Source: Actinomadura craniellae (GTDB lineage Bacteria > Actinomycetota > Actinomycetes > Streptosporangiales > Streptosporangiaceae). Taken from it: a stretch of DNA of 64,000 nt. A model generated the notes under the pieces. It saw nothing but the letters and a program-made list of their open reading frames with translations. It was not told the DNA's origin and did no database searches. A program made the translations under genes and the position numbers. Every line of letters starts with the position of its first letter. Position 1 is the first letter of the stretch. Shown piece by piece: positions 7,966 to 17,157 of the stretch. Location of the stretch: assembly GCF_003289645.1 (NCBI RefSeq), contig NZ_QLYX01000023.1, positions 1-64,000 on the forward strand, written 5' to 3'.

Positions 7966-9381
7966 TCAGGAGTTCAGGAACGGCCGCACCCAGGCCGGGG
8001 TGACCTCCTCCGCGAAGGCGACCGCGTCCTGCTCGGCCATGTCGATCGCCGGGTAGCCGCCCTCGCCCGCCCCGACCGCGACGACCAGCGTGGCCAGGCC
8101 CAACCGGCGCTGGAACAGCGTCTGCCGGAGCCGCCAGCCGACCACGGCCCGCCGCTCCACCACGGCCTGCCGCCGGCGCAGCGCCCCGGAGCGCACCGTC
8201 AGCCGGTCCCGGTCGAGGGCGTGCCCGAGCTGGTGGTAGCGGTCGGCGCCGAGCGGCACGGCGAGGATCATCAGGACGAGGCCGGCGCACGCCGCCCACG
8301 GCCGGCCGGCCAGCAGGGCGATGACGGTGAACGCCAGCGGCGGGATAATCGCCCGGACGACGCGGCGGCGCAGCGCCGCGGGCGGATGCGTCACCAGCGG
8401 GCCGGGCACCGTGCCGACCACCCGCGCGGCGACGTCCCGGGAGATCGTCACCGGCGCGGTGGGCAGCAGCCGGCCGCGCTGGGCCGCGTCGCCCAGCCCC
8501 GTCACCAGGGCGCCCAGCCGGGCCGCGCCGGCCAGCCGCTCCAGCGGGTTGTCGATCAGTTCGACCCCGCGGATCCGGCGGCGTTCCAACGAGACGGTGC
8601 GCCGGGTGAGCAGGCCGCGCTCGGCGATCAGTTCCTCGCCCCGGGCCCGCAGTGAGAAATCCCAGTTGAACAGGGCGAAAGCGATCACCGAACCGATCGG
8701 CATGGCGACCAGGAACAGCAGCGCCACCACCACGCCGACCGTGACGGGCAGCCCGAGCACGTCCCGGCCCAGATGCGACAGCCGGCGCTCGTCGATGAAG
8801 CCGAACTCGTCACCGAGGTTGTAGAGGGTGCCGAGCACGCTGCCGGCCACCGCGAACGGGGTGAGCAGGTAGGTCCCGCCCAGCGGCGCGTAGAGGTTCC
8901 AGCGGGGGGACGCCCGGGCGAGCTCGGTGTCGTCCGCGGGGGTGCGCCGCATCTCGGCCACGTGGCTGAGCAGCACCCGGCGCAACCGGTCGGCCTCCTG
9001 CCGGGAGACCGCGTTCAGCGTGCCGTCCCCGCCGTCCGAGCCGGCGTCGACGTGCACGACGGCCAGCCCGAGCAGCCGGTGCGGGAGCGTGGAGCTGATG
9101 TCGACGCCGCGGACGCGCTCCCGCGGAATGATCTTCACCGACCGGCCGATCAGCGCGCGGCGCAGTTCGATCCGGTTGTCGTGCACCGTGTAGGTGAACG
9201 TGGCCCACTTGACCAGGTGCAGGACGAGGCCGAAGCCGAGCCCCAGCAGGGTGAAGTAGAACGCGGTGGACAGCCCGCCGACCGCCAGCCCGGCGGCGCC
9301 CGCCACCAGCAGCGCGATCAGCTCGCGGATCGCTCCGACGAGGATGGTCAGCGGATGCAGCCGGATGGCGCGGCCGGTCAT
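7966..9381 (-). CDS. PH-domain membrane protein (YdbT-like)
   Basis: A 471-residue integral membrane protein with repeated bacterial-PH (bPH2) units. Each unit follows a hydrophobic pair and carries the recurring pattern of an R-rich strand with IPRERVRGVDISSTLPHRLLG or LERRRIRGVELIDNPLERL, typical of YdbT. These pairs are thought to act at the envelope; their biochemical role is not established. The start codon overlaps the stop of the upstream YdbS-like gene by four bases (ATGA), indicating translational coupling. It converges with sepH, with 17 bp between the stops. Confidence 0.85.
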   Translation of the reverse strand: MTGRAIRLHPLTILVGAIRELIALLVAGAAGLAVGGLSTAFYFTLLGLGFGLVLHLVKWATFTYTVHDNRIELRRALIGRSVKIIPRERVRGVDISSTLPHRLLGLAVVHVDAGSDGGDGTLNAVSRQEADRLRRVLLSHVAEMRRTPADDTELARASPRWNLYAPLGGTYLLTPFAVAGSVLGTLYNLGDEFGFIDERRLSHLGRDVLGLPVTVGVVVALLFLVAMPIGSVIAFALFNWDFSLRARGEELIAERGLLTRRTVSLERRRIRGVELIDNPLERLAGAARLGALVTGLGDAAQRGRLLPTAPVTISRDVAARVVGTVPGPLVTHPPAALRRRVVRAIIPPLAFTVIALLAGRPWAACAGLVLMILAVPLGADRYHQLGHALDRDRLTVRSGALRRRQAVVERRAVVGWRLRQTLFQRRLGLATLVVAVGAGEGGYPAIDMAEQDAVAFAEEVTPAWVRPFLNS

Positions 9382-9974
9382 GTGGCGTCATCGCCCAGGG
9401 TGTGGGCGCGGTGCGCCAGCTGCTCCGCGAGCCGGGTGGCCAGATCCACCGGCAGGCCCGCGACCAGCGACGACCCGGCGTGCGAGGCGGTGTTGATCTC
9501 CAGCGTGGCCAGCCCGAGCAACCGTTCCAGCGGGCCCTGCCCGGTGTCGACCGTCTGGATGCGGCCGACCGGCACCAGCAGCCACTCGCGGCTGAACCAG
9601 CCGGTCCGGGTGTAGACGACGTCGGCGCTGATCTCCCAGCGGTGCACCCGGTACCGCCACACCGGGGCGACGGCGGACACCAGCAGCCCCAGCGCGGTGA
9701 TCGCGATCGGCGGCCACCAGAGGCGGTCGGCCAGCCAGCCGGGCATGCCCGACCAGCCCGCGTCGGAGCCGGCCCACGCGGCGGCGCCCCAGACGACCGC
9801 GATGACCAGCCCCCAGGCCATCAGGTAGTCGATCGCCCAGTGCGCCATGGCCCGGGGCGACACCCGGTGCGCGGGCGGCCTGAGCCACGGCCCGGAGCGG
9901 GTCGCACGCTCCGGAACGGGCCGGACGGGCCGCTGCGCGGGCGGGCCGTCGTCGGCGGGCCGCGTCGAGGTCAC
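9378..9974 (-). CDS. PH-domain membrane protein (YdbS-like)
   Basis: 198 residues with two transmembrane segments (about residues 45-70 and 82-105) followed by one bPH2 domain. This domain contains YTRTGWFSREWLLVPVGRIQTVDTGQGPLERLLGLA, read here as separate strand and loop pieces: the RIQTVD and GPLERLLGL elements are diagnostic. YdbS and YdbT genes occur in tandem in many Gram-positive genomes, as here, with a four-base overlap into the YdbT-like gene. The start is a GTG at 9974. No promoter is evident by eye in the 299 bp that separate it from the divergent ABC exporter operon. Confidence 0.83.
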   Translation of the reverse strand: MTSTRPADDGPPAQRPVRPVPERATRSGPWLRPPAHRVSPRAMAHWAIDYLMAWGLVIAVVWGAAAWAGSDAGWSGMPGWLADRLWWPPIAITALGLLVSAVAPVWRYRVHRWEISADVVYTRTGWFSREWLLVPVGRIQTVDTGQGPLERLLGLATLEINTASHAGSSLVAGLPVDLATRLAEQLAHRAHTLGDDAT

Positions 9975-10273
9975 CCTGTGAAGTCTAGATTGCCACGCCT
10001 ACCTGGGCCGGAGCGCCCGGGCATCATGTCCGGGGACGGCCGGTTCCGCGGGTTCTGTCAGACCCCCGTGCAAGGGTGCCCGTGAGCCGCCGAGCCCCGC
10101 CGGCAGACCGCCAGGGGTATGTCAGCGCCCTGTCAGGGCACCGTCAACGTGCGGCCAGGGTCCCATCAGCACCGACCTGAAAACTGGATGCATTCCGCAC
10201 CGTTCGCCGCCTAACGTGATGGGCCGCCCCCTCACCTCCAGCCGTCCGGTGTTCGCCTTATCAGGGAGAATTC
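9975..10273. other. Divergent intergenic region, YdbS-like gene / ABC exporter
   Basis: 299 bp between divergent starts, presumably holding both promoters. It contains short repeated GTCAGG/CCTGAC-type motifs around 10115-10145 but no convincing operator or RNA. A less GC-rich stretch around 10175-10215 lies in the position expected for the ABC operon promoter. Confidence 0.3.
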
Positions 10274-11284
10274 ATGACTTACGCCATCCAGGCCGAGGGC
10301 CTGGTGAAGCGCTTCGGCGAGACTCAGGCGCTGGCCGGGGTCGACCTGGCCGCCCGGACCGGCACGGTGCTCGGGGTGCTGGGCCCGAACGGGGCCGGGA
10401 AGACCACCGCCGTCCGGGTGCTCGCCACCTTGATCCGCCCCACCGGGGGCACCGCGACCGTCGGCGGGTACGACGTCGTCAAGGACGCGCACCGGGTACG
10501 CCAGCTGATCGGCCTGACCGGCCAGTACGCGGGCGTCGACGAGATGCTGACCGGAACCGAGAACCTGCTGCTGATCGGCCGGCTGCTCGGCCTGTCCCGG
10601 CGCGGTTCCCGGGCGCGCGCCGAGGAACTGCTCAAGCGGTTCGACCTGTGGGACGCCCGCGAGCGGGCCGCCAAGACCTACTCCGGGGGCATGCGCCGCC
10701 GGCTCGACCTGGCGGCCAGCCTGGTGGGCCGGCCGCAGATCCTCTTCCTCGACGAGCCGACCACGGGGCTCGACCCGCGCAGCCGGGGCGGGTTGTGGGA
10801 CATCGTCCGGGGTCTGGTCGGGGACGGCGTGACCGTCCTGCTGACCACCCAGTACCTGGAGGAGGCCGACCAGCTCGCCGACGAGATCGTGGTCATCGAC
10901 CACGGCCGGGCGATCGCCAAGGGCACCCCCGACGAGCTGAAGACGCACGCCGGCGGCCAGGTGCTGGAGGTCCGGCCGGTCACCTCGGCCGACGAGGTGA
11001 CCGTCGCCAGGGTCGTCGGCGATCTGGTGGGCGCCCCGCCCGAGGTCCGCGACGGCCTGGTCAGCGCGCCGATCGGCGACCCGGCGGTGATGCCCGCCGT
11101 GGTCCGCCGGCTGGACGAGGCGGGCGTGACCGTGGCCGAGCTGTCGCTGCGCAAGTCCAGCCTCGACGAGGTGTTCTTCGCGCTGACCGGCCACCGCGCC
11201 GAGACCGACGAGACCGACGGCGCCGCCCCCGAAGACACCGCCGAGGGCGAGCGCGGGCTCGTCCAGGAAGGAGCCGCCCGATGA
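10274..11284 (+). CDS. ABC transporter ATP-binding protein, DrrA-type exporter
   Basis: A 336-residue ATPase that powers export by the adjacent permease. Walker A is GPNGAGKTT near residue 38, the signature is YSGGMRRRLDLA, and Walker B is ILFLDEPTTGLD. The region after the nucleotide-binding domain (about 225-315) resembles the DrrA C-terminal extension. The acidic tail beyond 310 is variable. The family includes daunorubicin-resistance exporters, but the substrate here is unknown. The stop overlaps the permease start (ATGA at 11281-11284), so the two are coupled. Confidence 0.92.
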   Translation: MTYAIQAEGLVKRFGETQALAGVDLAARTGTVLGVLGPNGAGKTTAVRVLATLIRPTGGTATVGGYDVVKDAHRVRQLIGLTGQYAGVDEMLTGTENLLLIGRLLGLSRRGSRARAEELLKRFDLWDARERAAKTYSGGMRRRLDLAASLVGRPQILFLDEPTTGLDPRSRGGLWDIVRGLVGDGVTVLLTTQYLEEADQLADEIVVIDHGRAIAKGTPDELKTHAGGQVLEVRPVTSADEVTVARVVGDLVGAPPEVRDGLVSAPIGDPAVMPAVVRRLDEAGVTVAELSLRKSSLDEVFFALTGHRAETDETDGAAPEDTAEGERGLVQEGAAR

Positions 11285-12096
11285 GCGCCGCCACCACGGT
11301 CCCCGCCGCGCCCCGGCTCGACCGGCGGGTGTCGCCCGCCACCACCGGCCGCAACGTCCTGACCCTGACCTGGCGCAGCCTGGTCCAGATCAAGCACAAC
11401 CCGATGGAGCTGATCGACCTCAGCATCCAGCCCCTGATGTTCGTGCTGCTGTTCGCCTACGTCTTCGGGCCGGCGATGGCGGGCAGCGTCGAGGCGTACC
11501 TGCCGATCGTGATCCCGGGCATCATCGCGCAGAACGCGCTGTTCGCCACGATGAGCACCGGCTTCGGGTTGAACATCGACATCACCAAGGGCATCTTCGA
11601 CCGGCTGCGCAGCCTGCCGATCTCCCGGATCGCGCCGCTGGCCGGGCGCATCATGGCCGATACGGTCAAGCAGGCGTGGTCGATGGCGGTGCTGCTGGCG
11701 GTGGGCTACGCGATCGGGTTCCGGATCGAGACCGGGATCGTCGCGCTGGGCGGGGCGTTCCTGCTGCTGCTGGCGTTCGCGATGCTCGTCTCCTGGTCCT
11801 CGGTGCTCATCGGGCTGTCGGTCAACGAGCCGGAGAAGGTGCAGATCTTCGGATTCGTGATCATCTTCCCGTTGAGCTTCCTGAGCACCGCGTTTATCCC
11901 CCGGCTCGACGGGATCCCCAGCGGGCTGGCGTTCGTCATGCGCAACAACCCGGTGACCCACCTGGTCGACGCGGTCCGCGGGCTGCTGGTGGGCGGCCCG
12001 GTGGCCGAGCACGCGGCCCTCGCCCTGCTGTGGGGGGCGCTGATCGCCGCGGTGTGCATCCCGCTGTCGATCCGCCAGTTCCGCCGCCGCGTGTGA
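11281..12096 (+). CDS. ABC transporter permease, DrrB/ABC-2 type
   Basis: 271 residues with about six membrane spans and the ABC-2 family features NPMELIDLSIQPLMFVLLFAYVFG near the N terminus and NNPVTHLVDAVRGL near the C terminus (short motifs within these stretches define the family). It forms the membrane pore of the exporter with the upstream ATPase. It converges on the large SARP regulator gene; both genes end close to a shared hairpin, so the regulator may or may not control the exporter. Confidence 0.9.
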   Translation: MSAATTVPAAPRLDRRVSPATTGRNVLTLTWRSLVQIKHNPMELIDLSIQPLMFVLLFAYVFGPAMAGSVEAYLPIVIPGIIAQNALFATMSTGFGLNIDITKGIFDRLRSLPISRIAPLAGRIMADTVKQAWSMAVLLAVGYAIGFRIETGIVALGGAFLLLLAFAMLVSWSSVLIGLSVNEPEKVQIFGFVIIFPLSFLSTAFIPRLDGIPSGLAFVMRNNPVTHLVDAVRGLLVGGPVAEHAALALLWGALIAAVCIPLSIRQFRRRV

Positions 12097-12117
12097 AGCC
12101 GCTGCGGGACGTGCCGG

Positions 12118-12146
12118 GAGGTGACGGGGCCGGGCGCGGTCACCTC
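12118..12146. terminator. Candidate bidirectional terminator hairpin
   Basis: GAGGTGAC (12118-12125) and GTCACCTC (12139-12146) form an eight-base-pair stem with a GC-rich loop between the convergent permease and SARP genes. The right arm overlaps the SARP stop codon. No T-tract follows, which is usual in actinomycetes. Confidence 0.4.
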
Positions 12147-15100
12147 TTGGCGCGTCCCGGGTCCGGCCCCGCCGCGGTCGGTGCGGGCCGGTCGGCCGGG
12201 CACTCGACACCGAGGCGGGCCGGCACGTCCTCGGACGCCGTCGCGCGCCCCCGGGCGTACGCGGCCGCGTAGCCGTCCGGGCCGAGGGCGGCACGGGCCT
12301 CCTCGGCCAGGCGCACGGCGTCCGGCGACGACCGGTCGGGCATCCCGCGGAGCGCGTCGGAGCAGCCGAGCAGTTCGGCGCACTCCGCCGGGTCGCCCGC
12401 ACGCATCGCCAGGTCGGCGAAGCCCACCACCGTCTGCGCGACCACCGGCGAGTCCTCCGACGCGATCGCCGCGCGCATCGCCTCGGCATGGCGGGCGCGG
12501 GCCCGCTCCAGGTCGCCTCGGCCGGCGTCCAGCAATCCCTGCGCCGAGATGATGATCGCCCTGAATTGGGGCGGGGCGTGTGGCCGGCCGTCCGTGCCCC
12601 CCACCAGTTCCAGGGCCCGGTCGAACCGCCGGCCCGCCTCGGTGAGGTCGCCCAGCCGCCGGGCGAACTCCCCGTACGCGTACTCCGCACCGGCCAGGGC
12701 CTCGATCGACCCGGTCCGCTCGGCGCTCGCCCGGACCGACTCGACCAGTGCGAGGGCACGGTCGCGCTCCCCCAGCAGCCACAGCTCGTAGGCGTTGCGC
12801 ACGTGGATGTGCGGCGAGTTCTCCCTGGTGCCCAGCTCGGTCAGCAGCCGGGACGACTCCGTGTAGAGATCGACGGCCGTCCGCCGCTCGCCCCGCCAGC
12901 TGGCGACCTCGGCCAGCGAGGACAGGGCGAACGCCAGCCCCCAGCGCTCCCCCAAGGCCAGGAACCGCTCCCGGGCCGCGGTGTAGTGCGCCTCGGCCTC
13001 CTCCGCCAGACCCTCGTTGATCATGGCCAGCCCGTACAGCAGCCGGGAGAAGGCGCGCACCCAGACGTCGGGGTCCTCGAACAGGGGGACGAGCGCCTGC
13101 CCGGTCCGCCGCCACCCGCCGGCCTCGTAGATCAGGCACAGCGGTTCGAGCAGCCGCAGCAGCGGGTGCGACGTCCCGGCGGCGCCGTCCAGGGACTCCA
13201 CGACCTCCTGTGCGGCCCGCAACCAGTCGCCCGCCCGGTCGAAGCGGCCCGTGCCCTCGATGGCGGTCAGCGCGCTCACCATGTAGGCCAGGGCGGTGGC
13301 GCGATCCGCGCCGAGATCGGGCCGGGCCAGCGTGGCGTCGGCGAGTTCCCCACCCTCGGTGAGGTGCCCGCGCAGCAGCCAGTACCAGCCCAGCGCGGCC
13401 ACCAGCCGGACGGCCGCGGCCGTGTCGCCGGCCGCGAGCGACCGGCGCAGCGCCCCGTGCAGGTTGTCGTGCTCGGCCGACAGCCGGTCCAGCCAGGCGA
13501 GCTGCTCCGGGCCGCGCAGCCGGGGCTCGGCGGCCTCGGCCAGGGCGGTGAAGTGGGCGGTGTGGGCGCGCCGCGTCCGGTCGAGATCACCCGCGGCCTG
13601 CGCCCGGTCCAGCCCGTAGGCGCGGAGCGTCTCCAGCATCCGGTAGCGCGGCTCCTCCGCGGGCTCGGCGTCGCCGGTCACGGTCACCAGCGACTTGTCC
13701 ACCAGCGCCGCGAGGGTGGCCAGGACGTCCGCGGCGGGCAGCCCCGGCCCGGCACAGACCGCCTCGATCGCCGCCACGGTGGCGCCGCCGGAGAACAGGG
13801 AGAGCCGCCGCCAGAGCACCTGCTCGGCGGGGTCGAGCAGGTCCCAGCTCCACTCCACCGTGGCGCGCAGCGTGCGGTGCCGGGGCAGTGCGGTGCGGCT
13901 GCCCCCGGTGAGCAGCCGGAACCGGTCGTCGAGCCGGCCGGCGAGCTGCGCGGGGGTGAAGGCGCGCAGCCGGGCCGCCGCGAGCTCGATGGCCAGCGGC
14001 ATCCCGTCCAGCGCCCGGCAGATCGCCGTCACCGCCGCAGCGTTGGCGTCGGTGACGGCGAAGCCGGGCTGCACGGCGGCGGCCCGGTCGGCCAGTAGCC
14101 GCACCGCGGGAGAGCGCAGGGCCGCCGCGGCGTCGGCGCCCTCCGGCGGGGACGGCAGCGGCTCCACCGGCCACAGCGCCTCCCCCGGGACGGCGAGCGG
14201 CTCCCGGCTGGTGGCCAGGATCCGCACCCCGGGACAGGCGGCGAGCAGCCGGTCCGCCAGGTCCGCCGCGGCGTCGACCAGATGCTCGCAGTTGTCCAGG
14301 AGCAGCAGCGCGCGCCGGGTCGCCAGCGCCCCGGCCAGCCGGGCGAGGGGCCCGGGGCCCTCGGCGGACCGGCCTCGGGGGGCGGGCACCGGCGGCGCGT
14401 CCCGCAGTCCGAGGGCGGTGAGCGCCGCGTACGGCACCTCGGCCGGGTCGGTGAGGGGGGCCAGTTCCACCAGGTGGACCCCGTCCGGCGAGCGGCCGGC
14501 CAGCCGGTCGACCGACTCCAGGGACAGCCGGGTCTTGCCCGCCCCGCCGGGCCCGGTGAGCGTCACCAGCCGTGTCTCGGCGAGCAACCCGACGATCCGG
14601 TCGATCTCGTCCTCGCGGCCGACGAAGCTGGTGCGCCGGGGCCGCGGGCCCGGGGCGTCCGCGGGTGGCGGGACGGGCTCCTCGTCCCGGAGCAGCGACA
14701 GGTGGACGGCCCGCAGTTCCGGGGACGGGTCGGCCCCCAGGGCGTCGGCGAGCGATCGCCGGGTCTCCTCGTACACCGCCAGCGCCTCCGCCCGCCGCCC
14801 GGCGGCCCGCAGCGCGCGCATGAGCTGGCCGCGCGGCGGCTCCCGCAGCGGGTCGGCCGTGACGAGGGCGCTCAGCTCGGGGATCAGCTCGGTGTGCCGG
14901 CCGAGGGCCAGGTCGGCCTCGATCCGCCGGTCCAGGGCGGCGCGGCGCAGCCCGTCCAGCCGGGCGATCGGGGCCGCCGCGCACGGCAGGTCGGCCGCGT
15001 CGGCGAGGGCGGGGCCGCGCCACAGCCCGAGTGCGGCGCGCAGCCCGTCCGCCGTCGTGGCCGGGTCGGCGCTCGTTCGGGACCGCTCCACCCGGGTCTC

Positions 15101-15397
15101 GAAGTCGAAGGCGTCCACGGCGGCGGGCGGGACGGCGAGCCGGTAACCGCCGGCCGTGGACGCGACGCGGTCCCGCCCCAGCAGCGCGCGCAGCCGGGAC
15201 ACCAGCGACTGCAGCGCGTTGGCGGCGCCCGCCGGGGGGTCGCCCGCCCAGAGGTCGTCGATCAGCTGCTCGGCGGGCACCGGGCGGTCCGCCCGCAGGG
15301 CGAGCAGGGTCAGCAGGGCGCGCAGCCGGGGTCCGCCGATCTCGACGGGCCGGCCGTCCGCCCGCACTTCCAGCGGCCCCAGAATCCCGATCCGCAC
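12140..15397 (-). CDS. SARP-family transcriptional regulator with NB-ARC ATPase and TPR-like repeats (AfsR-type)
   Basis: A 1085-residue multidomain regulator. An OmpR-like winged helix (about 1-90, MRIGILGPLEVRADGRPV start) is followed by a bacterial transcriptional-activation domain (about 95-240, ending in ADPSPELRAVHLSLL). An NB-ARC ATPase begins with FVGREDEIDRI and has Walker A GPGGAGKTRLS and a LLLLDNCEHL Walker B. The C-terminal half is helical and TPR-like. Such proteins act as ATP-dependent switches for secondary-metabolism or transport genes. No biosynthetic cluster is in the window; the only candidate neighbour target is the convergent DrrAB exporter. Start ATG; length is normal for the AfsR/large SARP class. 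Confidence 0.92.
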   Translation of the reverse strand: MRIGILGPLEVRADGRPVEIGGPRLRALLTLLALRADRPVPAEQLIDDLWAGDPPAGAANALQSLVSRLRALLGRDRVASTAGGYRLAVPPAAVDAFDFETRVERSRTSADPATTADGLRAALGLWRGPALADAADLPCAAAPIARLDGLRRAALDRRIEADLALGRHTELIPELSALVTADPLREPPRGQLMRALRAAGRRAEALAVYEETRRSLADALGADPSPELRAVHLSLLRDEEPVPPPADAPGPRPRRTSFVGREDEIDRIVGLLAETRLVTLTGPGGAGKTRLSLESVDRLAGRSPDGVHLVELAPLTDPAEVPYAALTALGLRDAPPVPAPRGRSAEGPGPLARLAGALATRRALLLLDNCEHLVDAAADLADRLLAACPGVRILATSREPLAVPGEALWPVEPLPSPPEGADAAAALRSPAVRLLADRAAAVQPGFAVTDANAAAVTAICRALDGMPLAIELAAARLRAFTPAQLAGRLDDRFRLLTGGSRTALPRHRTLRATVEWSWDLLDPAEQVLWRRLSLFSGGATVAAIEAVCAGPGLPAADVLATLAALVDKSLVTVTGDAEPAEEPRYRMLETLRAYGLDRAQAAGDLDRTRRAHTAHFTALAEAAEPRLRGPEQLAWLDRLSAEHDNLHGALRRSLAAGDTAAAVRLVAALGWYWLLRGHLTEGGELADATLARPDLGADRATALAYMVSALTAIEGTGRFDRAGDWLRAAQEVVESLDGAAGTSHPLLRLLEPLCLIYEAGGWRRTGQALVPLFEDPDVWVRAFSRLLYGLAMINEGLAEEAEAHYTAARERFLALGERWGLAFALSSLAEVASWRGERRTAVDLYTESSRLLTELGTRENSPHIHVRNAYELWLLGERDRALALVESVRASAERTGSIEALAGAEYAYGEFARRLGDLTEAGRRFDRALELVGGTDGRPHAPPQFRAIIISAQGLLDAGRGDLERARARHAEAMRAAIASEDSPVVAQTVVGFADLAMRAGDPAECAELLGCSDALRGMPDRSSPDAVRLAEEARAALGPDGYAAAYARGRATASEDVPARLGVECPADRPAPTAAGPDPGRAKR

Positions 15398-15462
15398 CCG
15401 CCCATTGTCCCCCGCCCGCTCCGCCCGCGGGACGCCGTGTGCGGGCGCCCCGCGGGAGCGGG

Positions 15463-16836
15463 TCAGGCGGCCGTGGAGTCCGATCGCGCCTCGGTCCGGG
15501 TGTCCGTCCGGCTGGCGAGCTCGAACTCGGCGCGCGGCTGCTCGATACTGCCCAGCGAGACGGTCTCCCGCCGGAACACCAGGGCCAGGGTCCAGTCGGC
15601 CAGCACCCGGACCTTGCGGTTGAAGGTCGGCACCCGCGAGACGTGGTAGCTGCGGTGCATGAACCAGGCGGCCAGGCCACGGACCTTGATGCCGTAGACG
15701 TGCGCGACGCCCTTGTAGAGGCCGAGGCCGGCCACGGAACCCACGCTGTCGTGGACGTACGGCTTGAGCGACTTGCCGCGCAGCGACCGGACGATGTTGT
15801 CGGCCAGCACCTTCGCCTGGCGCACGGCGTGCTGCGCGTTCGGGGCGCAGAACTCGGCGTCGCCGGCCAGGTCGGGCACGGCGGCGTTGTCGCCGGCCGT
15901 GTAGGCGCGGACCACGCCCTCGATCGTCAGGTACTCGGTGGCCTTGACCCGGCCGCGCTCGTCCAGCGGCAGGTCGGTGTTACGCAGCACCGGAGCCGCC
16001 TTGACGCCGGCGGTCCAGACCAGCGTGCCCGCCTCGAACCGCGACCCGTCCGACAGCTCGACGACCTCGTCGACGGCCGAGTTCAGGTAGGTCTTCATCT
16101 TGACGTCGATGCCCCGGCCGCGCAGCTGCTCGGCGGTCCAGCGGCCCATCTCCGGCCCGACCTCCGGCAGGATCTTGTCGGCGGCCTCGACCAGGACCCA
16201 CCGCATGTCCTCGACGTTCACGTTGCGGTGGTAGCGGACGGCGCTGCGGGCCATGTCCTCCAGCTCGGCCAGCGCCTCGACGCCGGCGAACCCGCCGCCG
16301 ACGAACACGAAGGTGAGCGCCTTGCGGCGGAGCTCCTCGTCGTCGGTCGTCTCGGCGATGTCGAGCTGTGCCAGCACGTGGTTGCGCAGGTGGATGGCCT
16401 CGCCGATGGTCTTGAACCCGATGCCGTGCTCGGCCAGGCCGGGAATCGGCAGCGTCCGGGACACCGAGCCGGCGGCCATCACCAGGTAGTCGTAGGAGAT
16501 CCGCTTGGGCGGGCCGGCCACGGGCTGCACGATCGCCCAGCGCTCGGCGTGGTTCAGCTCGGTCACCCGGGCGTTGAGCACCGTGCATGCGGGCAGCACC
16601 CGGCGCAGCGGGGCGACGACGTGGCGGGGCGAGACGTTTCCGGCGGCCGCCTCAGGCAGGAACGGCTGGTAGGTCATGTACGACTGCGGGTCGACGACGG
16701 TGATCCGCACCTCGTCGCGCCGGAGCTCGCGACGCAGCTTCTGCTGCAGCCGGAGCGCGGTGTACATGCCGACGTAGCCGCCGCCCACGATGAGGATGTG
16801 GGGAGCGCCGGTGGGGTCCTGGGCTTTTCTGGCCAT
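15463..16836 (-). CDS. ndh: Type II NADH dehydrogenase (NDH-2)
   Basis: A 457-residue FAD-dependent NADH:quinone oxidoreductase of the inner membrane surface that passes electrons to menaquinone without pumping protons. The N-terminal FAD site is ILIVGGGYVGMYTALRLQ; the NADH site is FVFVGGGFAGVEALAEL. A third conserved motif is AYTAGDNAAVPDL, and the C-terminal region carries hydrophobic/amphipathic segments. Length fits NDH-2. The promoter region contains a perfect CTTGTGAA-N4-TTCACAAG palindrome, the form of the Rex operator known to regulate ndh in Streptomyces, implying control by NADH/NAD+ ratio. Confidence 0.92.
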   Translation of the reverse strand: MARKAQDPTGAPHILIVGGGYVGMYTALRLQQKLRRELRRDEVRITVVDPQSYMTYQPFLPEAAAGNVSPRHVVAPLRRVLPACTVLNARVTELNHAERWAIVQPVAGPPKRISYDYLVMAAGSVSRTLPIPGLAEHGIGFKTIGEAIHLRNHVLAQLDIAETTDDEELRRKALTFVFVGGGFAGVEALAELEDMARSAVRYHRNVNVEDMRWVLVEAADKILPEVGPEMGRWTAEQLRGRGIDVKMKTYLNSAVDEVVELSDGSRFEAGTLVWTAGVKAAPVLRNTDLPLDERGRVKATEYLTIEGVVRAYTAGDNAAVPDLAGDAEFCAPNAQHAVRQAKVLADNIVRSLRGKSLKPYVHDSVGSVAGLGLYKGVAHVYGIKVRGLAAWFMHRSYHVSRVPTFNRKVRVLADWTLALVFRRETVSLGSIEQPRAEFELASRTDTRTEARSDSTAA

Positions 16837-17157
16837 GACGGGCTCCTAGGTCACGGGGTCACGGTCCACTGGCTTGTGAAGACATTCACAAGCTACCCGA
16901 CGGAACGCTCCCACACCAATCGAAAGTCATGGAAGAACATGATTAGTTCTCGTTACAGCAAGATCGACCACGACTTGCCAAGTGAATTACGCCACTTCTT
17001 TCCATTAATTACCCCATTCGGGAACATAACGACCATGGTCAGGATCACAGCGAGCGAACCGGGCAGCGGGCAGGCGCCGGGGAAAGGACCCGCTCTCCCC
17101 TGCCGACGGCCTAGGGTGGGGCCTCGAGATACGAGGGGCGCAGCGGAGCGTTATGCG
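16837..17157. other. Divergent intergenic region upstream of ndh and the YbhB-like lipoprotein
   Basis: 321 bp, clearly richer in A+T than its surroundings between about 16900 and 17045. It holds the Rex-type operator (16873-16892) and presumably both promoters. No ORF or RNA gene is supported. Confidence 0.5.
16873..16892. promoter_or_regulatory. Rex-type redox operator upstream of ndh
   Basis: CTTGTGAA (16873-16880), spacer GACA, TTCACAAG (16885-16892): a perfect 8+8 palindrome. It matches the established Rex consensus TTGTGAA-N4-TTCACAA. It lies 37 bp upstream of the ndh start codon, a position suited to repression. Rex releases DNA when NADH is high. A rex gene is not in the window. Confidence 0.8.
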
